This document shows, piece by piece, positions 16,710 through 25,700 of a stretch of 38,353 bases of DNA. Source of the DNA: an uncultured Bacteroidales bacterium (GTDB taxonomy: Bacteria; Bacteroidota; Bacteroidia; Bacteroidales; P3); NCBI GenBank assembly GCA_905234665.1, contig CAJOIV010000013.1:1-38353 (forward strand). Reading direction: 5' to 3'. The notes beneath the pieces were generated by a model. It was given only the letters and a program-made list of their open reading frames with translations. It did not search any database and had not been told where the DNA came from. Position 1 is the first letter of the stretch; each line of letters starts with the position of its first letter. The position numbers and the translations under genes are program-made.

Positions 16710-16817
16710 ACATCCCCGGTTGACCTTCACGCCCCTTACTGGTCACCATCATCCATCCGTTCCCCTCCCCCTTTCTCCCAGGCGCACTATTATTTTTCCT
16801 AATTCAAAAATTCTTCG

Positions 16818-16825
16818 TATCTTTG
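16818..16825 (+). promoter_or_regulatory. -7 element of the ADP-ribosylglycohydrolase promoter
   Basis: TATCTTTG followed by CA matches TAnnTTTG, 26 bp before the start at 16852. The upstream element is weak (TTTC near 16795). The gap 16710-16817 shows no gene. Confidence 0.65.
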
Positions 16826-16851
16826 CATCCACTTAGTAAGTCTTTATATCT

Positions 16852-18024
16852 ATGTTAGGCGCAATAATTGGCGATATTGTAGGAAGCCGCTGGGAGTTCA
16901 ACCCCACAAACAATCACTGGTTCGAGCTTCTCTCCGACAGGAACAGCTTCACCGACGACACCATCTGCACGGTTGCCGTGGCCGACGCACTCCTGAAAGG
17001 CCGGGACTATGGAGAGAGCCTCCACGAGTGGTGCCGCAAGTACCCACGCCCCATGGGCGGCTACGGTGGACGCTTTGCTCAGTGGGTGAAATCCGACAAC
17101 CCGAAACCATACGGCAGCTTCGGAAACGGCTCGGCCATGAGGGTAAGCCCCATCGGATTCTGGTTTGAGGATGACAATGATATTCTGGAACATGCCAGGC
17201 GTTCGGCAGCATGTACACATGACCACGAAGAAGGCATCAGGGGCGCTCAGACGGTGGCCCTCACCATCCACCACGCATTGGCCCTCCGCAAGGAGATCCT
17301 GCGGGGTGAAGAAGGCATGAATCAACTTATGGCTTATGCCACCGGCTTCTCCAACTACAACATCGACATCCGCAAAGAAGACGTCGAGAACCGTTTTGAC
17401 GAGACCTGTCAGGGAACCGTCCCGGTCGCACTGTGGATTATTTCTCAAAGTTACGGATTTGAAGATGCTATACGGCGCGCCGTCAGCCTCGGAGCCGATG
17501 CCGACACCCTGGGGGCCATCGTCGGAGGCATGGCGGAAGCCATCTGGGGCATCCCTATGGAATTGCGAAGCCCGGCAGAAGCCTATCTGCCAGAAGATAT
17601 GCTGCAGGTGATAAACGACTTCTACCAGAGTGAACACAACCATTATGTAAGACTCGGCAAGAGAAGAACCACTCAATTCATCCAGAAGTACATCGACTTC
17701 TTCGAGAACGAATTCGGACGCACAAGAGAGTCTTTCTATCGTTTCTTCGACGACTCTGAATTCTCCCACGAATGCTGGGCCTTGGGGTTTGACATGGATT
17801 GCGGCTCCTCCTTTTCTGAGACCTACGGACTGGAGGCATGGAACGAACCCGACCCGCTGAAGGCATGCATCGACAAGGTGGGTGACATCCAGGTGATAGG
17901 CAACGCCCTCTTCTCCAAATGGCGCTATTACAACCATTGGGAATCTCCCTCACAGGCCGACGAGAAGACCAAAGAATGGTTCCTCCTGCTGCTGCATAGG
18001 ATGAAGGATTTGTCCAGATTGTAG
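16852..18024 (+). CDS. ADP-ribosylglycohydrolase (DraG-type) with C-terminal extension
   Basis: Residues 1 to ~260 form a DraG/ARH-type hydrolase, which removes ADP-ribose from modified substrates using two Mg ions. Visible are GAIIGDIVGSRWEF at the N terminus, the metal-binding FTDDT, GSFGNGSAMRVSPIG and GADADTLGAIVGG near the end of the domain. All metal-ligand motifs look intact. Residues ~265-390 are an extra domain ending IGNALFSKWRYYNHW..., which I cannot assign with confidence; it resembles small uncharacterised modules found in defence or metabolic proteins. The gene stands alone with its own promoter and a hairpin downstream, and no ADP-ribosyltransferase lies next to it. The target is therefore unknown. 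Confidence 0.88.
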   Translation: MLGAIIGDIVGSRWEFNPTNNHWFELLSDRNSFTDDTICTVAVADALLKGRDYGESLHEWCRKYPRPMGGYGGRFAQWVKSDNPKPYGSFGNGSAMRVSPIGFWFEDDNDILEHARRSAACTHDHEEGIRGAQTVALTIHHALALRKEILRGEEGMNQLMAYATGFSNYNIDIRKEDVENRFDETCQGTVPVALWIISQSYGFEDAIRRAVSLGADADTLGAIVGGMAEAIWGIPMELRSPAEAYLPEDMLQVINDFYQSEHNHYVRLGKRRTTQFIQKYIDFFENEFGRTRESFYRFFDDSEFSHECWALGFDMDCGSSFSETYGLEAWNEPDPLKACIDKVGDIQVIGNALFSKWRYYNHWESPSQADEKTKEWFLLLLHRMKDLSRL

Positions 18025-18065
18025 AATTCCTTGGTACGGTTCACCATACTGCCTCCTTCATTTTG

Positions 18066-18090
18066 AACTGTCGCATTTTTTGCGACGGTT
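18066..18090. terminator. Hairpin after the ADP-ribosylglycohydrolase gene
   Basis: AACTGTCGCA pairs with TGCGACGGTT (one G-T pair) around a loop of five T. There is no T tract on the plus-strand side, so terminator function is uncertain. Confidence 0.4.
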
Positions 18091-18159
18091 GCCCTTCTGA
18101 GTATTACCCCCTGGTGTCGCTATATTATTCGATTTCTGTGCCGTATCATCGTTTATTTG

Positions 18160-18178
18160 AGGTCACGACTTGTGACCT
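18160..18178. repeat. Inverted repeat AGGTCAC-GACTT-GTGACCT
   Basis: A perfect 7-bp inverted repeat in the 389-bp gap before recJ. It lies 20-38 bp downstream (minus strand) of the orphan -7 element at 18198-18205, so it would form a hairpin near the 5' end of any such transcript, or could be an operator. Confidence 0.45.
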
Positions 18179-18197
18179 TGAATATATTTTCAAATTG

Positions 18198-18205
18198 CAA
18201 AGATA
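18198..18205 (-). promoter_or_regulatory. Orphan minus-strand -7 element
   Basis: On the minus strand the sequence reads CGTATCTTTGCA, a good TAnnTTTG match with the typical flanking bases. No minus-strand gene follows; a transcript would run through the two hairpins at 18178-18160 and 18090-18066 and then antisense to the ADP-ribosylglycohydrolase gene. Confidence 0.4.
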
Positions 18206-18296
18206 CGCATTATTTCCGAAACAGCACAAATTTTAAATGTGTTCCTTTTGCGGTTATTGCCTCCAGAGGGGGTGTTGAGGAAAATTCGATGGGGTG

Positions 18297-18313
18297 TTGC
18301 GATGCCATCGCAA
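18297..18313. repeat. Inverted repeat TTGCGAT-GCC-ATCGCAA
   Basis: A perfect 7-bp inverted repeat about 80 bp upstream of the recJ -7 element. It could be an operator; nothing else in 18206-18390 is recognisable. Confidence 0.35.
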
Positions 18314-18392
18314 AATACGAGACGGAGGGGAGTCGGGAGTTTTTTTTTTCTGGGAAAAAGAACAATTTTCTTTTTATTTCCAAAAAAAGTTG

Positions 18393-18400
18393 TACTTTTA
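18393..18400 (+). promoter_or_regulatory. Probable -7 element of the recJ promoter
   Basis: TACTTTTA differs from TAnnTTTG at the last base. It sits 13 bp before the recJ start in an A/T-rich tract, so the leader would be very short. Confidence 0.5.
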
Positions 18401-18413
18401 CAACCAGTAAAAA

Positions 18414-20258
18414 ATGAAAAAGAAACGTTGGATATTAAGAGAAGACTATGATGTAGAGACTGTTAACAAACTCGCGGAAGAATTGGGCGTAGACGAAATT
18501 ATTGCTACGCTGTTGGTAGAACGTGGCATTACCAATTTCGAAGAAGCCCGGCGGTTCTTCCGCCCAAGTCTGGAACATCTCCACGACCCGTTCCTGATGA
18601 AGGATATGGACGTTGCTATAGCCCGCATCAACGAGGCGGTGCGACGGCACGAGCGCATCTTGGTCTATGGCGACTACGACGTGGACGGCACGTCGGCAGT
18701 CGCTTTGGTTTACTCCTATCTTCAGTCGTTCCATAGGAACATCGACTTCTACATCCCAGACCGCGACAGCGAGGGCTACGGCATCTCCTTCCAAGGCGTG
18801 GACTACGCAAAAGAGACCGGCGTGAAACTCATCATCGCCCTCGACTGCGGCATCAAGGCCCACGAACAGGTTGAGTACGGTCGTAAGTTCGGCATCGACT
18901 TCATCATCGGCGACCACCACCTGCCCGGCGAGACGGTTCCACAGGCCGTGGCTGTGCTCGACCCCAAGCGTAGCGACTGCCCCTACCCCTTCAAGGAGCT
19001 CTCCGGATGCGGCATCGGTTTCAAGATTGTCGAAGCACACCAGGAACAACGCATGGGCGTACGCCTCTGCGACCCGCCCGACCAGCTCGACGAGGGCCGC
19101 AAGGAGTTGCGCGAGACGCTGCAGCTGAGACTGCTGAAATACCTCGACCTCGTCGCCGTCAGCATCGCGTCCGACATCGTCCCCATCATGGGCGAGAACC
19201 GCGTGCTGGCGTTCTACGGCCTCAAGGTCATCAACACTCACCCGCGACCGGGCATCGAGGCCATCCTCACCTACGGCCATATCGAACGCCGCTCGGAAGA
19301 CGAGATGCGCCAACACCCCGAAGACAAGTCCTATTTCCGCAAGGAACTGAATATCTCCGACCTGGTGTTCCTCGTCGGACCCCGCATCAACGCCGCCGGA
19401 CGCATCCGCAGCGCCTTCGACTCGGTACGCCTCCTCCTGAGCGACAACAACGAGCAGGCGGGTCTCCTGGCCGAAGAAATCAACCAGTACAACACCGAAC
19501 GCAAGGACCTCGACAGCGCCGCCACCGAAGAGGCCAAACGACGCATCGAGGCCGACCCTGTCATGCGCAACCGCAAGAGCATCGTCCTCTTCGACGAGAC
19601 CTGGCACAAGGGCGTCGTCGGCATCGTGGCGTCACGCCTCGTGGAGGCCTACTACAAGCCCACCATCATCTTCACCCGCAGCACCGACGACCTCATCACC
19701 GGCTCGGCACGCAGCATCAAGGAGTTCGACGTGCACACCGCCCTCGAGCAGTGCAGCGACCTCCTCGAACACTTCGGCGGTCACAAATGCGCGGCAGGCG
19801 TCTCCGTAAGGCCCGAGAACCTCGAGGCCTTCAAGCAACGCTTCGAGGAGGTGGTCAACGCCACCCTCCCCGTCGAGGACATGGTGCCCGAAATCGAGAT
19901 CGACGCCGAGATAGACTTCGGCCGACACATCACGCCCAAGTTCCTCCGCATCCTCAAGCAGTTCAGCCCCTTCGGCCCCGAGAACAACGTGCCGGTGTTC
20001 CTCTCGCGCCACCTGGTGGACACGGGCTATCCCCGTGTGGTGGGCTCCAACCACCTGCGCTTCAGCGCTATCTCCCTCGTCTCTCGCTCTCGCTCCTTCC
20101 CCGCCATCGCCTTCCAACTCGGCGAGCACTTCCCACGCATGAAACAGGGAGAAGAGTTCTCCCTCTGCTACACCCTCGAGGAAAACTACTGGAACGGCAA
20201 GACCGAAATACAACTCAACGTCAAAGACATCGACTTCGAAGACGACATGGCCTACTGA
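18414..20258 (+). CDS. recJ: Single-stranded-DNA-specific 5'-3' exonuclease RecJ
   Basis: RecJ degrades single-stranded DNA from the 5' end in recombination and mismatch repair. The 614-residue protein carries the DHH phosphoesterase motifs in order: VYGDYDVDG (84-92), ALDCGIKAHEQ (142-152), IGDHHLPGE (165-173) and SGCGIGFKIVEA. A DHHA1 region follows with GPRINAAGRI, GVVGIVASRL and FGGHKCAAGVSV, then an OB-like C-terminal domain. All metal-binding residues are present. The start is the ATG at 18414 just after the promoter. The stop is followed at once by a heptamer tract and REP-like copy C, and then by ettA. Confidence 0.97.
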   Translation: MKKKRWILREDYDVETVNKLAEELGVDEIIATLLVERGITNFEEARRFFRPSLEHLHDPFLMKDMDVAIARINEAVRRHERILVYGDYDVDGTSAVALVYSYLQSFHRNIDFYIPDRDSEGYGISFQGVDYAKETGVKLIIALDCGIKAHEQVEYGRKFGIDFIIGDHHLPGETVPQAVAVLDPKRSDCPYPFKELSGCGIGFKIVEAHQEQRMGVRLCDPPDQLDEGRKELRETLQLRLLKYLDLVAVSIASDIVPIMGENRVLAFYGLKVINTHPRPGIEAILTYGHIERRSEDEMRQHPEDKSYFRKELNISDLVFLVGPRINAAGRIRSAFDSVRLLLSDNNEQAGLLAEEINQYNTERKDLDSAATEEAKRRIEADPVMRNRKSIVLFDETWHKGVVGIVASRLVEAYYKPTIIFTRSTDDLITGSARSIKEFDVHTALEQCSDLLEHFGGHKCAAGVSVRPENLEAFKQRFEEVVNATLPVEDMVPEIEIDAEIDFGRHITPKFLRILKQFSPFGPENNVPVFLSRHLVDTGYPRVVGSNHLRFSAISLVSRSRSFPAIAFQLGEHFPRMKQGEEFSLCYTLEENYWNGKTEIQLNVKDIDFEDDMAY

Positions 20259-20301
20259 TTTTCAATTTTCAATTCTCAATTCCCAATTCTCAACTCTCAA
20301 C
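20259..20301 (+). repeat. CAATTTT/CAATTCT heptamer tract after recJ
   Basis: About six variable units begin directly after the recJ stop codon and run into REP-like copy C. Confidence 0.9.
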
Positions 20302-20307
20302 TAAATT

Positions 20308-20457
20308 AAGAACCAACCCCGCACCAGCTACTCCTCCCCTATGAGAGTAGTCTCCAGTGGAGACTACGAGGGCGACGAGGCGAAGAGTCCAAGGAGCCGA
20401 CAACTCCTATCTTCTGAACCTTCTTCATGCTTCCCCGAAGTGACTGAGGAGTGTGTC
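20308..20457 (+). repeat. REP-like repeat, copy C (long form)
   Basis: Left end AAGAACCAACCCCGC and right end GACTGAGGAGTGTGTC match copy B, but the interior is about 70 bp longer. It contains a 10-bp perfect inverted repeat GTAGTCTCCA/TGGAGACTAC (20347-20356 with 20358-20367). This suggests a family with fixed ends and a variable middle. Confidence 0.8.
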
Positions 20458-20485
20458 AATAACCTATAACCAATAACCTATAACC
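20458..20485 (+). repeat. Two perfect copies of AATAACCTATAACC
   Basis: A 14-bp unit is repeated twice without a gap, 8 bp before the ettA start codon. It follows directly on REP-like copy C. Confidence 0.9.
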
Positions 20486-20493
20486 TTTTCCCC

Positions 20494-22164
<1,671 letters not shown>

Positions 22165-22173
22165 AATTGAAAT

Positions 22174-22611
22174 ATGAAAAGAAAACTCCTGATAATTGCT
22201 TGCGCCAGCCTAATTTTCAATTTTCAATTTTCAATTTTCAATTCGGCTGAGGCCCAAGAGCCTCGCACCTCGCAGCACCGTGTCTATGACGCTGCCGACC
22301 GACTCGCCGTCCTCATCACCTACACCTACGACACCTCCGGCGTGGTCGAGACGCGCCAGCTCCAGAGTTTCGACCGGCAAGGCCGCCTGACGCGCACGGA
22401 GCTCTACACCGCCGACGAGCATCTCCTCTTCACCGAGGACATCCGTTACGACCGTCACGGCAACCGCAGCCGCTGCATCCAGACCTCCTACGACGAAGAG
22501 GGTCTCCCCTCCCGTGCCGACTACCGCTACAAATACACCCTCCTCCCCTCCGGCAAGTGGGAACTCACCCTCGTCCGCCTCAACGGCGACACCATCTACA
22601 CCCACGAATAA
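22174..22611 (+). CDS. Small secreted protein with repeat-derived signal peptide
   Basis: A 145-residue protein of unknown function that begins 9 bp after ettA. The signal peptide (MKRKLLIIACASL, then IFNFQFSIFNSAEA-Q) has a hydrophobic core whose second half is encoded by the CAATTTT heptamer tract at 22212-22244. The mature part has four short motifs of the form (YD/FD)..GR/GN.. (YDAADRL, FDRQGRL, YDRHGNR, YDEEGLP), spaced about 20-30 residues apart, as in YD-repeat or Rhs-like beta strands. No enzyme motif was recognised. It ends before a strong convergent terminator. Confidence 0.65.
   Translation: MKRKLLIIACASLIFNFQFSIFNSAEAQEPRTSQHRVYDAADRLAVLITYTYDTSGVVETRQLQSFDRQGRLTRTELYTADEHLLFTEDIRYDRHGNRSRCIQTSYDEEGLPSRADYRYKYTLLPSGKWELTLVRLNGDTIYTHE
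22212..22244 (+). repeat. CAATTTT heptamer tract encoding part of a signal peptide
   Basis: More than four near-perfect units lie inside the 5' end of the 22174-22611 gene and are read as IFNFQFSIFN. Confidence 0.92.
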
Positions 22612-22657
22612 AGACATCCCCTCGCTAACCCCAATCGGCCGTTAGCATTAATACACC

Positions 22658-22695
22658 ACCGTCGGCCCACCCCCGCAGGGGGATGGGTCGACGGT
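22658..22695. terminator. Strong intrinsic terminator between convergent genes
   Basis: A long stem runs from ACCGTCG at 22658 through CCCCC-GCA-GGGGG to CGACGGT ending at 22695, about 17 bp with two non-Watson-Crick positions. It is followed by CTCTGTTTCTGT. It would end the transcript of 22174-22611. The minus-strand gene at 22747 also runs toward it, although no A-rich flank is visible on that side. Confidence 0.8.
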
Positions 22696-22746
22696 CTCTG
22701 TTTCTGTCTCGGGTCAACCGTCAACGGTCAATTGTCTTTCCCGGGA

Positions 22747-25700
22747 CTATTCTTCCTCTTCCTCATCGTCGTCGGCATCGGGGACAGGGGCGCCGTTGCC
22801 GGAGAACCAGCTGAGGAAGTTCTGTATCTCGACACGCGAGTTGGCCACGGAATAGGAGAAGCCGTCTATCTTGCGCTTGTCCTTGTTGATGGCCAGGATA
22901 CGGTCGTTCCACTCGCCCACGTTGCTGGCTATCTTCAGGCTCTGGGCTCGGAGGTCGTAGTGGAAGTAGTACCAATGGTCGCCGGCCACCTGTATGTAGA
23001 GCACGAGGTGCTCGGAGGTGCCCTTGCGGTAGAACTGGGCCTTGAGGCGCACGTTGACGTGCAGCTGCTTCTTGCCCACGTGGCTGAGACCTGTGACGCA
23101 GTTGGCGGTGTAGCCCTTGAGGGGCGAATACTCCCATTTCACGTTCTCGAAGAGGAGGGTGTTGTCGAGGTTGCCCGTGAGTTTGGGGAAGGCGCCCGTG
23201 ATGAGGTAGTCCTGATAAGTGGACAGGCCGTCCTCTTCGCCCATGGCGAACATCAGCGAGCTGCGCAGCAGGTCGTTGTCGGCATTGGCGGGCGAGGGAC
23301 GCAGGTCGTCCTGAATCTGCTGGGCCATCTGCTTGAGGACGCCGTCGTCGATGGGGAACTTGACGCCAAAGACGGTCTGCAGCGAGAAGTTCTTGTCGTC
23401 TTTGGGGTCGAGATGCGCCTTGCCGTAGGCATAAATCGAGGCGGGACCCTCGGTGAGGCCGAAGGTGATGGGGCCTTCGCCGTCGATGGTGCAGTCGTCG
23501 GTGTGGAGTGTCACGTAGCGGTCCACCACATCGTCGTCATCCAGTTTGCGTTGCGAGGTGATGGTGTAGGTGCCTGCGTTATTGTCATGGTAGAGGAGGC
23601 CGTAAGAGGCCAGGAGCTCGACACCCGGCTGCTGCTTGGTGAGGAAGGCGGCGGTGGGCTTGAGGTTCTCGCCATCGAGGCGGATGCCCGCGTTGATGCG
23701 GTTGCCCTTCCAGTCGACGGGGGTCTGCGGCACCACGACGCGGATGTTGTCGGGGTCGAGATAGTCGGCATAGGACAGCAGGCCGAGCTGGTCGATAGGG
23801 GTGCATTCATGCAGCAGACGCACGCCGCCCGAGAAGTAGTAGTCTTTCCTCTCGGCCTCGATGCGCACATCGCCCGCAAAGCCGAAAGCCGGCGAAAGGA
23901 CGAAATGGGCCTCGTCGGGGACAACACCCTGGGCGACAGTGTGGCCCTGGGCGTCGGGCGCGATGCTGGTGACCGTGATGGGCTGGCGCGAGTCGTCGAG
24001 GGCGACATAGTCGATGACGCCCTTGCCAGAGTACTTCTTGCCGTGCTCGACGATGATGTCGCAGTCGTAGAAGAGGTGGTTGCCGTTCTCCGCCGAGGCG
24101 AGGAGCTGCGCCCCCTTCATCATGGACATGTTACCGCCCTGCGAGATATGGAGCGTGTCGGCGGGAGGCGCTATGAGCACGTCGGCAATGGGAAGGGCGA
24201 AGACGTTGCGGTTGGTGAGTTCCAACTCGTTGTAGAGGTATTCCGAGCCAATGGCCGAGAACTTGATGTTGTGCAGCTTGGGGTCGGTGCTCTCGAAGTG
24301 CGCGCCGGGCATCTTGTCCATACGCTTGGCCCTTTCGCGCAGCGGCAGTGCCCCCATGCCGTCGGTCTCCATGCTGTGGCTGTTGTCGAGGGCGAGGAAG
24401 AAGCTCTCCCAATCCCAGGTGTACTGGTCAATCCAGGCAGCATAGCCCAGGGCGGGCAGGAGCGTGCGCGAGAGGGAGTCGTTGGCATTGAACTGGCCGG
24501 TATGGGCCTCATAGTCTATGTGCGAACGCATGTTGTTGGCCTGGAATGCTATATTGTCGTACTTGGCCGACCGCAGCGAGAAGGAGGTCACGTTGGCGTC
24601 CATCGTGGTGGTGTGGAGGGTGAACCAGGGCGAACGCAGGGTGCCGTCGTGCAGGCTGGCGGTGCCCGTAGCTGCGGCGCCCTTGGGCTGCAGGGTGACA
24701 CGCCCGGCGAGGAGTGTCTGCTTCTGGTACATGGTGAACAGGGGACCGTCCTTGAGCTGCGAGACGGTCATCGAGTCGCGGTAGGGATACCAGCGGACTA
24801 TCGTGGACGAGTTCTGTATGTCGGGGAAATCCTGCTCGGGCCGCACGAAGAAGGTGTCGGACTGCGCCACCATCGAGTCGGGCATGAAGATGTACTTGTC
24901 GGTCTTGACGGTGGAGGTGAGGTAGTCCAGTTTGCCCTTGCCGCGCAGACCGCCGTAGCTGAGGGCCACGGTGTCGGTGTAGGTGCCCTTGCCGCCGTAT
25001 GCGGGGAGTCCCCCCTTGGGCGTCCCCTTGATGAAGCCGAGGGAGTAGTCGCGCATCACCTTGAGGGGCTCGACGATGTCGGGGAAGATGCCCGCCGAGG
25101 TGAGGGTGCCGCCGAACTCCAGGCTGTCGGTCTGGAAGTCGGTGAGTTGCTTGAGGACGAATGGGTTGAGCGAGTAGTAGAAGCGGCTGCGGTCGTACAC
25201 CCCGCCGAGGATGAAGGGCCGGTCGTAATAGACATAGCTCGGCTGGCGGCTGTTGAAGATGGGGTAGTCGGGGTTCTTCTTGAGGCCGCAGTGATTGTCG
25301 GGCAGGTCTATCTGTATGTCGCCCACGAGGCTGTAGAGGGGTGTGCGCACCATGTGGAGCTTGTCGCGCCGCTTGAAGTCGGTGACATAGAAACGGAGCG
25401 AGTCGATCTGCGGCAGGTCGAAACGGAAGTCGTCATAGGAGAAGTAGGCGTTGGTGACGTTCATCTCGAAGCGGCCCACGTTGATATGGCCCGAGAAGAG
25501 GATGTCGCGGTTGCGCTTGACGGTGATGTCGCCGCTGTAAGGGTGGACCACCACGAGTTGGCTGTCGGAGACGACGAACTTCTCGATGCCGTGGACATTG
25601 AGGTCCAGGGTGCTGAGGTCGAGCACAGCGTTGACGCTCTGCGCGTTAGACTCGAGCGTGAGGGCGTCGTAGTCGTGACCCTTCTCCTTGCTGATGGCCT

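Noticed and set aside
15363..16730. 455-codon frame antisense to the ABC permease
   Set aside because: Composition is extremely rich in Glu, Asp, Gly and Val, typical of an antisense shadow. The sense strand encodes a clear ABC-2 permease.
18415..20344. Long frames in other phases across recJ, ettA and nth
   Set aside because: Arg/Pro/His-rich translations with no motif; they are products of GC-rich third positions of the real genes.
22709..22733. GGTCAACCGTCAACGGTCAA-type short inverted/direct repeat after the terminator
   Set aside because: A small palindromic repeat of a kind common between genes; too short to assign a role and no second copy was found in the window.
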